A DNA stretch of 64,000 nt from Streptococcus oralis (lineage in GTDB: Bacteria > Bacillota > Bacilli > Lactobacillales > Streptococcaceae), in the NCBI RefSeq assembly GCF_003943415.1, contig NZ_RJPK01000002.1, positions 248,001 to 312,000 on the forward strand, read 5' to 3'. Below, in pieces: positions 1 to 8,352 of this stretch (position 1 is its first letter; every line of letters begins with the position of its first letter). The position numbers and the translations under genes were made by a program. A model generated the notes under the pieces. It ran no database searches. It was not told where the DNA came from and saw only the letters and a program-made list of their open reading frames with translations.

Positions 1-1338
1 GCCAGAGTTTTCTCGCTCTTTTGCCTCAATTTCAGCAATCCAGCCAGTCCCTTCTCTGAGCACACGGCGGTATTTATCCAAGGTCTCATCAAATCCCGTA
101 CAGATAATGCCACCTTCCGTAATCACATGAGGAGCTTCAGGAGCAATGGCTGCGCTAATCAAACTCTCCAACTCAGGAATGGCATCCAATTGTGCGATGA
201 GATAGGCCAAAGCAGGCTGCTCCATCCCTTCTAAAATCGCTCGAATCCGTGGTACACTGGATAGGGTGGTCGCCAATTGCAAGAGATCCTTGGGATTGGT
301 CTTGCCAAAAGAAACCCGACTAGCCAAGCGTTCGATATCATAAACACCCCTGAGACTGTCCGTTAAATCACTGCGCTCAAAGAAGTGGTCAAGAAAGACC
401 TGCACCACCTCTTGACGTTGGACGATTCGCTCCTTATCAATCAAAGGACGATGGATCCAAGAACGCAAGAGACGCATTCCCATAGCTGTTTTGGTTTCAT
501 CCAAAAGCCAGAAAAGACTGCCTTGCTTCTTGCCTGAACGGGCATTCTCAACCAAATCCAGACTAGCCTTGGTCGCATAGTCCATCTGTAAGAAATCTTT
601 GATTTCATAGCGGATAACTGGTTTGAGATGGTTCAATTCCCGCATCTGAGTCCGATGAACATATTGGAGCAACTTACTAGCTGCCGCTTGCTCCACAGCT
701 ACCAATCGTGGATCCAGTAAATGAATATCCTCAAAGCCTTCCTTCTCATAAGAAAGTACCAGATTCATCTGACGACCGAGGATTTGTTCTTCTTCCTCAG
801 ACAAGTCATAACCCAGCACCACTTCTAGAGCCTTGAGGTTACGGATTTCCCCACAAACGAGGGTAAAGTCCAATAAACCTGTCACATAAAAATCACCTGT
901 CACTAGATCCATATAAGCTAGGCCAAATTGATTGCCATCACGATCTATGGCAACCAAGAAATTGTTCTGACTATCAGGCTTACTGCTATCGACTACTGTA
1001 CCAGGTGTGATGACCTGGACCACCTCTCGCTTGACAACCCCAACTGCTTGTTTAGGATCTTCCATCTGTTCTGCAATGGCTACCTTATAGCCCTGCTCGA
1101 TCAAAACATCAATATACTGCTGGGCAGAATGATAGGGGACACCCGCCATGGGTATCGGATTTTCTGCATTTTTATTACGACTGGTCAGTGAAATCTCTAA
1201 AATCTGCGCCGCATTGACCGCATCTTCATAAAACAATTCATAAAAATCACCCATTCGAAAGAGCAAAAAAGCATCTGGATATTGCTTTTTAATATCCACA
1301 TACTGTTGCATGCCAGGTGATAGCTTTTCTGTCGTCAT
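1..1338 (-). CDS. mutS: DNA mismatch repair protein MutS (5' part, cut by window edge)
   Basis: MutS recognises base mismatches and small loops and recruits MutL in post-replicative repair. I translated it directly from the minus strand: it begins [20 protein letters not shown] and contains the mismatch-binding GDFYELF motif (the family's intercalating Phe and its partner Glu) near residue 36, followed by the connector and core (lever) domains. 446 codons are present and the frame is open to base 1, so the ATPase and clamp-end domains lie outside the window. The start is the ATG at 1336-1338. It lies just downstream of argR in the same orientation, the streptococcal argR-mutS arrangement. Identification is firm; only the C-terminal half is unseen. 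Confidence 0.97.
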   Translation of the reverse strand, partial: MTTEKLSPGMQQYVDIKKQYPDAFLLFRMGDFYELFYEDAVNAAQILEISLTSRNKNAENPIPMAGVPYHSAQQYIDVLIEQGYKVAIAEQMEDPKQAVGVVKREVVQVITPGTVVDSSKPDSQNNFLVAIDRDGNQFGLAYMDLVTGDFYVTGLLDFTLVCGEIRNLKALEVVLGYDLSEEEEQILGRQMNLVLSYEKEGFEDIHLLDPRLVAVEQAAASKLLQYVHRTQMRELNHLKPVIRYEIKDFLQMDYATKASLDLVENARSGKKQGSLFWLLDETKTAMGMRLLRSWIHRPLIDKERIVQRQEVVQVFLDHFFERSDLTDSLRGVYDIERLASRVSFGKTNPKDLLQLATTLSSVPRIRAILEGMEQPALAYLIAQLDAIPELESLISAAIAPEAPHVITEGGIICTGFDETLDKYRRVLREGTGWIAEIEAKERENSG

Positions 1339-1388
1339 TTTACGTCTCTCCTTGCCAAAAATAAGGTTTGAGAACAAGTCCCAAAACC

Positions 1389-1844
1389 CTATCTATCTCT
1401 CATCTCTCTCATCAAATCTAGCAAACGCTCTTCCATGAGCTTGGCAACATGCTGGTCTCGACAAATAACCAGTAAGGTATTGGCTCCCGCAACTGTTCCT
1501 AAAATCGCCTCGTCCTTATTTTCATCAACAATATTTGCTAAGACAGCTGCTTCTCCCAGCTTGGTATGAAGTACCAAAGTAAACTCTGCTCTCGCAACCC
1601 CTTCTAGATGATGCGACAAAAACTCTACCAAATCAATCTTTTCTGTTTCATTCGCTAGCACATAATACACCATACCATTTTTCTTAACCTTGATCAAGCC
1701 GATCTCGCGCAGGTCACGAGACAAGGTCGTTTGCGTCACAAAGACATTCCGAACTTCTAGGCGATCTTGGATATCCTTTTGTGTAGCTAGTTTTTCCTCA
1801 GTGATCATCTTTTTAATCAACTGGTGTCGTTCTTTTTTTCTCAT
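1389..1844 (-). CDS. argR: Arginine repressor, ArgR/AhrC family
   Basis: This 151-residue transcription factor has an N-terminal winged helix (residues 1-70, with the typical [14 protein letters not shown] segment) and a C-terminal oligomerisation/arginine-binding domain. Family members control arginine biosynthesis, uptake and catabolism by binding ARG boxes. The conserved arginine-contact sequence, GT-x-AG-DD-T in E. coli ArgR, reads GTVAGANT here, so both aspartates are missing. Streptococci and lactococci often carry two or more ArgR paralogues that act together, and this looks like a non-sensing or partner-dependent one. It is divergent from argS, with palindromic ARG-like sites between them, and is followed by mutS. 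Candidate targets inside the window are argS and the lipoprotein-argG-argH operon. Confidence 0.93.
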   Translation of the reverse strand: MRKKERHQLIKKMITEEKLATQKDIQDRLEVRNVFVTQTTLSRDLREIGLIKVKKNGMVYYVLANETEKIDLVEFLSHHLEGVARAEFTLVLHTKLGEAAVLANIVDENKDEAILGTVAGANTLLVICRDQHVAKLMEERLLDLMREMRDR

Positions 1845-1856
1845 ATCAACCTCTTA

Positions 1857-1985
1857 CATGAATATTTATAACCGATTTCGGGTTTATTTTTAGATATAAT
1901 TATACCAAAAAAACTGAATAATTCAAAAAAATCTTTCTTCTTTCACTAAATTTATGATAAAATAGAATAAAAGTCCAAAAGGAGC
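1857..1985. promoter_or_regulatory. argR/argS divergent promoter region with ARG-box-like palindrome
   Basis: The interval between the divergent argR and argS genes holds a perfect inverted repeat TGAATAATTCA at 1915-1925 and an ATGAATATTTAT stretch next to argR, both resembling ArgR-family operator half-sites (ATGAAT / ATTCAT). An extended -10-like TATGATAAAAT precedes argS, and AAAAGGAGCC serves as its ribosome-binding site. Autoregulation by ArgR is inferred from motif similarity only. Confidence 0.5.
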
Positions 1986-1991
1986 CTACTT

Positions 1992-3680
1992 ATGAGTACA
2001 AAAAAACTGATTGCTAGTGAATTGGCTAGCGTCATCGATAGCCTGGATCAAGAGGCTATTTTCAATTTACTAGAACAACCAAAAAACTCTGACATGGGAG
2101 ATATCGCTTTTCCTGCTTTCTCACTTGCAAAAGTCGAACGCAAAGCCCCGCAAATGATTGCTGCTGAAATCGCTGAAAAAATCAACAGCCAAGCCTTTGA
2201 AAAAGTTGTTGCAACTGGCCCTTACGTCAACTTCTTCCTTGATAAAGCTGCCATTTCTGGAGCAGTTATCAAAGAGATCATCGAAAAAGGATCTGACTAC
2301 GCTCAACAAACGGAAGGCAAAGAGCAAAATATCACGATTGACCTATCAAGTCCAAACATCGCAAAACCTTTCTCAGTAGGTCACTTACGTTCAACTGTTA
2401 TCGGAGATGCTCTTTCTAATATCTTTAAGAAAATGGGCTACAACACTATTAAAATCAACCACCTTGGGGACTGGGGTAAACAGTTTGGTCTTCTCATGGT
2501 TGCTTATAAAAAATGGGGAAGTAAGGAAGCCGTAGAAGCTAATCCAATTGACGAATTGTTAAAATTGTACGTTCGCATCAATGCTGAAATCGAAAATGAC
2601 CCAGCTCTTGATGATGAAGGACGTCTCTGGTTTAAAAAATTGGAAGATGGCGATCCAGAAGCAACTCAACTTTGGCAATGGTTCCGTGACGAAAGTTTGG
2701 TTGAGTTCAACCGCATTTACAAACTGTTGAATGTTGAATTTGATAGCTTAAACGGGGAGGCCTTCTATAATGACAAGATGGACGAAGCCGTGCAAATCCT
2801 TGAAGAAAAAGGTTTGCTAGAGGAGTCACGCGGAGCTAGCATTGTCAACCTCGATGATGTTGAACTTCCACCCGCTATGATTAAGAAATCTGACGGTGCA
2901 ACCCTCTACATCACACGTGACATTGCGACAGCTATCTACCGTGCACGTACTTACAATTTTGTTAAAAATGTCTACGCAGTTGGTCAAGAGCAGTCTAACC
3001 ACTTTAAACAGTTAAAAGCCGTCTTGAAAAAAATGGGATTTGACTGGAGCGATGATATGATTCACGTAGACTTCGGTTTGGTAACCAAGAATCGTCAAAA
3101 GCTCTCTACTCGTAAAGGAAATATCATCCTGCTCGAACCTACCCTTCAGGAAGCTATCAGCCGTGCCAAAGCACAAATCGAAGCGAAAAATCCTGACCTC
3201 GAAAACAAGGATCAAATCGCCCAAGCTGTTGGGGTTGGAGCTGTCAAATTCTACGATCTGAAGACTGACCGTCGAAATGGTTATGACTTTGATTTGGAAG
3301 CAATGGTTTCCTTTGAAGGTGAGACTGGTCCATATATCCAATACGCTTACGCACGTATTCAGTCTCTACTTAGAAAAGCAGACTTCCAACCAAATGCTCA
3401 AGCAAGTTACAGTCTAAATGATGCTGAAAGCTGGGAAATTGTCAAACTTCTCCAAGACTTTGCCCGTGTCATCAAACGCGCATCTGTCAACTATGATCCA
3501 TCGCTCATTGCCAAGTATGCAATCAGCTTGGCTCAGGCTTTCAACAAATACTATGCCCACACTCGTATCTTGGATGAAAGTCCAGAGCGTGACAGCCGTC
3601 TAGCCCTCAGCTACGCAACAGCTGTTGTTCTCAAAGAAGCCCTTCGTTTGCTTGGAGTAGAAGCACCAGAGAAGATGTGA
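1992..3680 (+). CDS. argS: Arginyl-tRNA synthetase
   Basis: A class I aminoacyl-tRNA synthetase that charges tRNA-Arg with arginine using ATP. At 562 residues it is full length for the family. The N-terminal Add-1 (arginyl-tRNA recognition) domain is followed by the HIGH-type signature in [15 protein letters not shown] near residue 130. The KMSKS-loop equivalent is KLSTRKGN near residue 375, and a C-terminal DALR-type anticodon-binding helical domain includes [13 protein letters not shown]. Start chosen at ATG 1992, after a good AAAAGGAGCC ribosome-binding site. Its divergent pairing with argR suggests arginine-responsive control. No truncation or frameshift is seen. Confidence 0.98.
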   Translation: MSTKKLIASELASVIDSLDQEAIFNLLEQPKNSDMGDIAFPAFSLAKVERKAPQMIAAEIAEKINSQAFEKVVATGPYVNFFLDKAAISGAVIKEIIEKGSDYAQQTEGKEQNITIDLSSPNIAKPFSVGHLRSTVIGDALSNIFKKMGYNTIKINHLGDWGKQFGLLMVAYKKWGSKEAVEANPIDELLKLYVRINAEIENDPALDDEGRLWFKKLEDGDPEATQLWQWFRDESLVEFNRIYKLLNVEFDSLNGEAFYNDKMDEAVQILEEKGLLEESRGASIVNLDDVELPPAMIKKSDGATLYITRDIATAIYRARTYNFVKNVYAVGQEQSNHFKQLKAVLKKMGFDWSDDMIHVDFGLVTKNRQKLSTRKGNIILLEPTLQEAISRAKAQIEAKNPDLENKDQIAQAVGVGAVKFYDLKTDRRNGYDFDLEAMVSFEGETGPYIQYAYARIQSLLRKADFQPNAQASYSLNDAESWEIVKLLQDFARVIKRASVNYDPSLIAKYAISLAQAFNKYYAHTRILDESPERDSRLALSYATAVVLKEALRLLGVEAPEKM

Positions 3681-4060
3681 TTCAGTACTAACAATTGGAA
3701 CTAAAGTTCCTAATTGTTAGACACTAGCCGCTTTTATGCGGACTAGCTAACTGCTTCACTAGTACTGTAATAGAAATAATATCGATTTCTATTACAGTAC
3801 GTCGTAACTATATGGCGAATTGCCTAAACGCTTCATTAATGCATCCCAACAAATTATAGCGATTGGTTTAGGCGCATGTCCTAATCACTCAAATAACTTA
3901 ATCATAAAGCAATCTAAGTAACTAACGCCAAATCCTATACGGACTTTAGCTTGGCGCTTTACTAGTCTTCATTAAAAATTGGACGGACGTTTCGGTTAAA
4001 GGTCCAGACCGTCTGACTTAATCTATCAGATACCTGTTCTGTTCGTCTAGTGACTTAGTT
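3681..4060. other. Non-coding stretch holding a cluster of hairpins
   Basis: About 380 bases between argS and the next gene lack a convincing ORF but contain a series of inverted repeats. Those I can define are 3688-3720 (CTAACAATT..GGAAC / GTTCC..AATTGTTAG), 3724-3746 (CTAGCCGC / GCGGACTAG), 3762-3800 (16-bp perfect stem, 7-nt loop), 3822-3873 (GCCTAAAC / GTTTAGGC), 3926-3956 (CGCCAA / TTGGCG) and 3980-4006 (TGGAC / GTCCA). Most lack a trailing T-run, so they are not simple terminators. The motif GCTTCA(C/T)TA recurs between stems. It could be a structured RNA, a processed leader or a degenerate repeat element; the sequence alone does not decide. Confidence 0.6.
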
Positions 4061-4087
4061 GAAAAGCGAAAATTTCTTTCGCTTTTC
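4061..4087 (+). terminator. Perfect 11-bp hairpin ending the hairpin cluster
   Basis: GAAAAGCGAAA at 4061-4071 pairs exactly with TTTCGCTTTTC at 4077-4087 around a 5-nt loop, and the T-rich 3' arm is followed by TT. It probably terminates argS or the preceding non-coding transcript before the small membrane-protein gene. Confidence 0.6.
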
Positions 4088-4125
4088 TTATGCCTTCAAT
4101 TTTTTATCAAATCAGGAGAGATTTT

Positions 4126-4371
4126 ATGAGCCAGTACGCTTATATCTTAGTTCTTATCAGTCTTGTCGTTCTTTTTCTTATCAATAAATACGAAAAAGAA
4201 AAACTTCAACAACTCCTTCAGGAACAGCTTCTGAGGGACGAATCTTTCAAAACAGACATACGCGAAAGGATCCAAACAACGGAAAATATCAATGATGTCA
4301 TAGCCTACATCAATAAAGGGTATCGTTTGGGACTCCTGCTTTCTAAGGAAATCACTGAGCAACTGAAATAA
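4126..4371 (+). CDS. Small single-pass membrane protein, unknown function
   Basis: An 81-residue protein beginning MSQYAYILVLISLVVLFLIN. One N-terminal transmembrane helix (about residues 4-21) is followed by a charged helical cytosolic tail with several Lys/Glu pairs. An upstream in-frame ATG at 4090 exists, but ATG 4126 is preferred because it follows the ribosome-binding site TCAGGAGAG and removes a poorly coding extension. The tail (DVIAYINKGYRLGLLLSKEITEQL) resembles small uncharacterised streptococcal proteins; I cannot assign a function. It sits alone between the hairpin cluster and a strong terminator, so it is probably monocistronic. Confidence 0.7.
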   Translation: MSQYAYILVLISLVVLFLINKYEKEKLQQLLQEQLLRDESFKTDIRERIQTTENINDVIAYINKGYRLGLLLSKEITEQLK

Positions 4372-4374
4372 GGG

Positions 4375-4404
4375 AATCCGAGAAGCTTTCTTCTCGGATT
4401 TTTT
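4375..4404 (+). terminator. Rho-independent terminator after the small membrane protein
   Basis: AATCCGAGAAG / CTTCTCGGATT stem (11 bp) with a CTTT loop, followed by TTTTT, four bases after the stop codon. Confidence 0.9.
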
Positions 4405-4487
4405 ACTCTCATCAATCCCATTTCCTTGTGATAATCATATCTTTCATATGATTTTTCTGAAATTTTCTAAATTTTTCAAAAATTCTC

Positions 4488-4544
4488 TTGCATTTTTCAT
4501 AAGTTTCTTGTAGAATAGTAGCTACCTATTCAGATTATTCTGAA
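4488..4544 (+). promoter_or_regulatory. Promoter of the Nramp-like gene with a 16-bp palindromic operator
   Basis: TTGCAT (4488-4493), a 17-bp spacer and TAGAAT (4511-4516) form a good sigma-A promoter. Just downstream, around the expected start of transcription, lies a perfect inverted repeat TTCAGATTATTCTGAA (4529-4544). Its position suggests a repressor operator. The cognate regulator is not evident in the window. Confidence 0.6.
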
Positions 4545-4566
4545 AATTCAAAAACAGGAGGTTTTT

Positions 4567-5829
4567 ATGTCACAAGTTACTTCATCACACCAATCTACCT
4601 GGACAAGCAAGCTGAAAGCAATGGGACCCGGGATCCTAATGGCTTCCGCTGCAGTCGGAGGTTCTCACATCGTATCCTCCACTCAAGCTGGCGGTTCTTA
4701 TGGATGGTCTCTGCTTCTCTTGGTCATCTTAGCCAATGTTTTTAAATATCCATTTTTCCGTTTTGGTGCTGAATACACAGCAGATACTGGAAAGACCTTG
4801 GTTGAAGGCTATGCAGAAAAAGGAAAACTCTATCTCTGGATTTTCTTTATTCTCAATGTCTTTTCTGCCTTGGTCAATACTGCCGGTGTTGCCATCCTTT
4901 GCTCAGCTATCATTGCTAGCGCCTTTCCAATGATTGGTCTTAGTATCACTCAATGGTCTCTTATCCTTGTTGCTGTCATTTGGGCCATGCTGCTCTTTGG
5001 TGGCTACAAACTATTGGATGGTATGGCAAAATGGATCATGTCCGCCTTGACTATTGCAACTGTTCTTGCCGTCATCATTGCTGCAGTTAAGCACCCGGAA
5101 TACAGCTCGGATTTTATCGAGAAAACACCTTGGCAAATGGCGGCCCTCCCCTTTATCGTTTCTCTCCTAGGATGGATGCCTGCTCCTATTGAAATCTCAG
5201 CTATCAACTCACTTTGGTCGGCTGAAAAGAAAAAGACCGTCAACTTTAATACAGAGGATGCTCTTTTCGACTTTAACGTTGGTTACATTGGAACTGCTAT
5301 CCTAGCTGTATTCTTTGTGGCACTAGGAGCACTCATTCAGTATCCTACAGGTCAAGCAGTTGAAGCTGCATCTGCCAAATACATCTCGCAATTTGTGGGC
5401 ATGTACGCCTCTGTCCTTGGCGAATGGTCTCGATATTTGATTACCTTCATCGCTTTCCTCTGTATCTTTGGGACAGTGATTACTGTCATCGATGGCTATT
5501 CACGTGTCAATCAGGCATCCCTTCAACTCTTGGCAAATCAAAAAGAGGATAATCGTAAATCTTTGAACATCTGGATGACTATCACAGCTATCATCGGTAT
5601 CGTCATCATCAAGTTCTTTGCCGGTCAAGTTTCAACCATGCTCCGCTTTGCCATGATTGGATCTTTTCTTACAACACCATTCTTTGCCCTTTTGAACTAT
5701 GTCTTGGTCACAGGTGAAAATAAAAATCTTCCTTCTTGGTTGAAACTCCTCGCCATTGCAGGATTGATTTTCCTCTTTGGATTTGCCATCTTCTTTATCT
5801 ATGCACTTGCCATCGGAAAAGCAGGCTAG
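4567..5829 (+). CDS. Nramp-family membrane transporter with atypical metal-site motifs
   Basis: A 420-residue polytopic protein with about 11 hydrophobic segments and an overall Nramp (SLC11) layout. Canonical Nramp transporters bind Mn/Fe through DPGN in TM1 and MPH in TM6. Here the TM1 motif reads GPGILMASAAVGGSH and the TM6 motif WMPAPIE, so the metal-liganding Asp, Asn and His positions are altered. Family membership is supported by the conserved glycines, the TM1 and TM6 context and the length; the substrate is uncertain (another divalent ion such as Mg, or something else). Start ATG 4567 follows AGGAGGTTTTT. The gene is monocistronic, with its own promoter and operator-like palindrome and a terminator downstream. 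Confidence 0.8.
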   Translation: MSQVTSSHQSTWTSKLKAMGPGILMASAAVGGSHIVSSTQAGGSYGWSLLLLVILANVFKYPFFRFGAEYTADTGKTLVEGYAEKGKLYLWIFFILNVFSALVNTAGVAILCSAIIASAFPMIGLSITQWSLILVAVIWAMLLFGGYKLLDGMAKWIMSALTIATVLAVIIAAVKHPEYSSDFIEKTPWQMAALPFIVSLLGWMPAPIEISAINSLWSAEKKKTVNFNTEDALFDFNVGYIGTAILAVFFVALGALIQYPTGQAVEAASAKYISQFVGMYASVLGEWSRYLITFIAFLCIFGTVITVIDGYSRVNQASLQLLANQKEDNRKSLNIWMTITAIIGIVIIKFFAGQVSTMLRFAMIGSFLTTPFFALLNYVLVTGENKNLPSWLKLLAIAGLIFLFGFAIFFIYALAIGKAG

Positions 5830-5840
5830 TTCACAAAGCA

Positions 5841-5863
5841 GCACCCTCGTCTGGGTGCTTTTT
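5841..5863 (+). terminator. Rho-independent terminator after the Nramp-like gene
   Basis: GCACCC / GGGTGC stem with TCGTCT loop followed by TTTTT, 11 bases after the stop codon. Confidence 0.88.
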
Positions 5864-5912
5864 CTGCATTCAAAAGGCAGTTGAGAAAACCTAACTGCCT
5901 ACTTGAACGATT

Positions 5913-6383
5913 CTAACTTTCTGAGTCCAATCCATATAAGTCCGCGATAATCGCTGCGACCTTTTTAATATCTCCCAGCATTCCTCTCATTTCAAAGTCA
6001 GCCAATACAGGGAAACCAAAGCGCTGGCTGTACTGCTTGGCAGTCAGACAGTACTGATTATTAAAATTGCGATTACCAGAGCCCACTACACCAAAACACT
6101 TACTGGCATTGTCTCCATAGGCGATAAAATCACCCACTGGAGTCGTTAAAATTTCAACATCGCCGTTATCGACACCATTTCCACCTTCTAGATAAGTTGG
6201 TAAAAAGGCGACATAAGGATGATCCATCTCAAAGAATTCTTGACCTTCCTTGACTAGATCCTTGATATGGATCTTTTGGACCTCAATCCCTTCGTACTGA
6301 GACAGGAGATAGTCCTTGAGTCGAGTTACAAAACTCTCTGTATTCCCACTCAAACTGATATACACTAAGGATATTTTTTTCAT
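5913..6383 (-). CDS. nrdI: NrdI, flavodoxin-like class Ib ribonucleotide reductase activator
   Basis: A 156-residue flavoprotein. NrdI supplies the oxidant that assembles the Mn(III)2-tyrosyl radical of the NrdF subunit of class Ib ribonucleotide reductase. The FMN phosphate loop is SLSGNTESF (residues 10-18); the FMN-ring loops are [17 protein letters not shown] and [14 protein letters not shown], the latter typical of NrdI. Start ATG 6381-6383 follows CGAGGTCAAA. No nrdE or nrdF is adjacent, so this is a stand-alone copy as in pneumococci. It is transcribed leftward and separated from the next gene by a terminator-like hairpin, so it probably has its own promoter. Confidence 0.95.
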   Translation of the reverse strand: MKKISLVYISLSGNTESFVTRLKDYLLSQYEGIEVQKIHIKDLVKEGQEFFEMDHPYVAFLPTYLEGGNGVDNGDVEILTTPVGDFIAYGDNASKCFGVVGSGNRNFNNQYCLTAKQYSQRFGFPVLADFEMRGMLGDIKKVAAIIADLYGLDSES

Positions 6384-6412
6384 TTTGACCTCGATTTTTA
6401 TGTTTACGATAT

Positions 6413-6446
6413 AAAAAGAACTAACAAGATTGTAACTTGATAGTTC
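6413..6446 (-). terminator. Probable terminator between the membrane-protein gene and nrdI
   Basis: On the minus strand GAACTA (6441-6446) pairs with TAGTTC (6418-6423), followed by TTTTTAT. The stem is short (6 bp) but has a clear T-run. Confidence 0.55.
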
Positions 6447-6460
6447 CCTTTTGTCAACTC

Positions 6461-6994
6461 TTATGCGAGCTCTTCTGCTTCAACTTCCTCAGCCAAATCT
6501 TTTTGTTGACGCCACATCTTGTAAAAGACAATGGCAAGGAAGACGACATTGATAACAACAAATAAAATCGTTGTTCCCTTTCCAAGGACTTCTGTTCCTA
6601 GTCGCAAAGTTTCATCACGGATGGCTTGTACAGCATCTTGCATACCCATATAAGTATAAATCGAACCAACAATGGCAAGCAAAACATAAGCAATGTAGGC
6701 ATAATTTGCATATTGCAAATGATTACGAACCAAGAGTACAATACCTGCGACTACTAAAATCGCAGATAAAATAATCAAAACGATGTTAACAGTCGAATGC
6801 GATAATTCAGCTGTCTTATGTAGATAATTAATCGTATCCTCCAGCTGCTGAGCGCTAATACCTTGTACTTGTGCTTGACTGGCACCTAGTGCTTCTTTAC
6901 TAGGTACTGGACTTAGTATTCCAAACAAAGACATAGCTGAAATCAATGCTGATAGGACTAATAAAACCCAAAGATAAATAGGTTTCTTTTTCAT
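6461..6994 (-). CDS. Membrane protein associated with the YesMN-like two-component system
   Basis: A 177-residue protein with hydrophobic segments at about 7-27, 69-90, 97-117 and 142-160 and an acidic C-terminal tail ([12 protein letters not shown]). I do not recognise a defined family. It lies 60 bases downstream of the response-regulator gene in the same orientation, and the order is as I remember it in S. pneumoniae, so it is probably co-transcribed with the two-component system and may be part of its output. Start at ATG 6992-6994, after AAGGAGGAAAAATT, a strong ribosome-binding site. Function unknown. Confidence 0.8.
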   Translation of the reverse strand: MKKKPIYLWVLLVLSALISAMSLFGILSPVPSKEALGASQAQVQGISAQQLEDTINYLHKTAELSHSTVNIVLIILSAILVVAGIVLLVRNHLQYANYAYIAYVLLAIVGSIYTYMGMQDAVQAIRDETLRLGTEVLGKGTTILFVVINVVFLAIVFYKMWRQQKDLAEEVEAEELA

Positions 6995-7054
6995 AATTTT
7001 TCCTCCTTAAGGTATTTTGGACATTATAGCATTTTTTGCACGTAAATACAAGTT

Positions 7055-8341
7055 TTACAGGGAACTTTCGACTTGTTTGCGATAAGCTTTTGGTGATTTT
7101 CCGCACAATTTACGGAAAACCTTGTAGAAATATCCAACATTGCTGTAACCAACAGCATAGCAAACATCTTCAATACTATCATTGGTTGAAAGCAAGAGCT
7201 GTTGCGCTGCCTTAATCCGCTGTTTGTTGAGCAATTCTGCGAAGGTTGAGTTGGTTTCTCGCTTGATTAACTGACCGAGGTAGACAGGATTGATAAAGAG
7301 ATCCTTGCTGATATCCTTAAGCGAGAGCTCTTTCTGATAATCACGCCCGATGACTTCAAGAACACTCACCACATTTTCATTCATGCGGTACTGGCCAAAA
7401 AACTTAGTCAAGGTTTCTTTGATGTAGGCAACCAATTCTTTAAAGGAGTTAATAGCATGGATGGCTTTGACAATCTCGGTCATATCATCCGCTTTTAGAT
7501 GCTCAAACAAGTGGAAGACATCCATGACAAACTGAGTAAAGAGTTGTTTGGTGATGGCCACGCGCGGTGTGTTCTCTAAGACAACCTTCTCCAGTAGGGT
7601 CAATTCTTCGATGATTTGATTGATATTTCCTTGGATAATCACGCGATAAATCGGTTCATAATAAGCAAATAAACTCTCGGATTTTTCTAGATTAACTGAA
7701 CCGTAGAAGAGAGCTTTTTCTGCATTGATCTTCCATTTTTCAAAGGCTTGTTGGTAGGGCGCTACAAAAGGCGTTACTACGATTCCATCTAGTGGTTGAT
7801 CAGAGATAAAAATCTGCCAGTCTTGACCTAAAACATAGTAAGGAATAGTGAAAGATCCTTGTTTTTCCTTTGAAAGGCCTATCCACCAGCTGTCTTTACC
7901 CGCTAAGAAGTTGATAAAGCCCTCTTCATCCAATTCTTGGCTGAGAGTTTGGCTTTGCTCCACCTTTTCCTGAAGCTGTCTCGCAATTTTTTCTAATAGA
8001 TGACTCAACTCCACCTTATCCACTGGCTTCACTAGATAATCCACGACACTTAGGTTCATTGCTTTCTTGACATAGTCAAACTCCTGATAGCCAGACAGCA
8101 AGATATAATAGGTATCTGGAAGCAGCTCCTTCATCTCCTTGATCATCTCCAGTCCTGTCTTATCTGGCATGTTGACATCAGAAATGACCACATCTACTGG
8201 ATTTTCCTTGACATAGTCTAAAGCATCATCAGCATGATTGGCTGTTGCGACGACTTTCATATCCCATTTTTCAAAAGGAATCAAGCGCTTGAGTCCCTCT
8301 GTCACCATGTACTCGTCGTCTACTAATAAAACTTTATACAT
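7055..8341 (-). CDS. Response regulator, YesN-like (CheY receiver plus AraC-type DNA-binding domain)
   Basis: A 428-residue regulator corresponding by context to pneumococcal RR07. The receiver domain spans residues 1-120, with the acidic pair D8/D9, phospho-acceptor D55 (VVISDVNMPD) and conserved Lys in VDYLVKPVD. A long linker follows, then a C-terminal AraC/XylS double helix-turn-helix from about residue 325 (ISKDLFINPVYLGQLIKRE and SIEDVCYAVGYSNVGYFYKVF). YesN-type regulators usually control carbohydrate or glycan-related genes. It is encoded 11 bases downstream of its histidine kinase and translationally close to it. Start ATG 8341. No degeneration is seen. Confidence 0.93.
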   Translation of the reverse strand: MYKVLLVDDEYMVTEGLKRLIPFEKWDMKVVATANHADDALDYVKENPVDVVISDVNMPDKTGLEMIKEMKELLPDTYYILLSGYQEFDYVKKAMNLSVVDYLVKPVDKVELSHLLEKIARQLQEKVEQSQTLSQELDEEGFINFLAGKDSWWIGLSKEKQGSFTIPYYVLGQDWQIFISDQPLDGIVVTPFVAPYQQAFEKWKINAEKALFYGSVNLEKSESLFAYYEPIYRVIIQGNINQIIEELTLLEKVVLENTPRVAITKQLFTQFVMDVFHLFEHLKADDMTEIVKAIHAINSFKELVAYIKETLTKFFGQYRMNENVVSVLEVIGRDYQKELSLKDISKDLFINPVYLGQLIKRETNSTFAELLNKQRIKAAQQLLLSTNDSIEDVCYAVGYSNVGYFYKVFRKLCGKSPKAYRKQVESSL

Positions 8342-8352
8342 TTCTACCCTTT

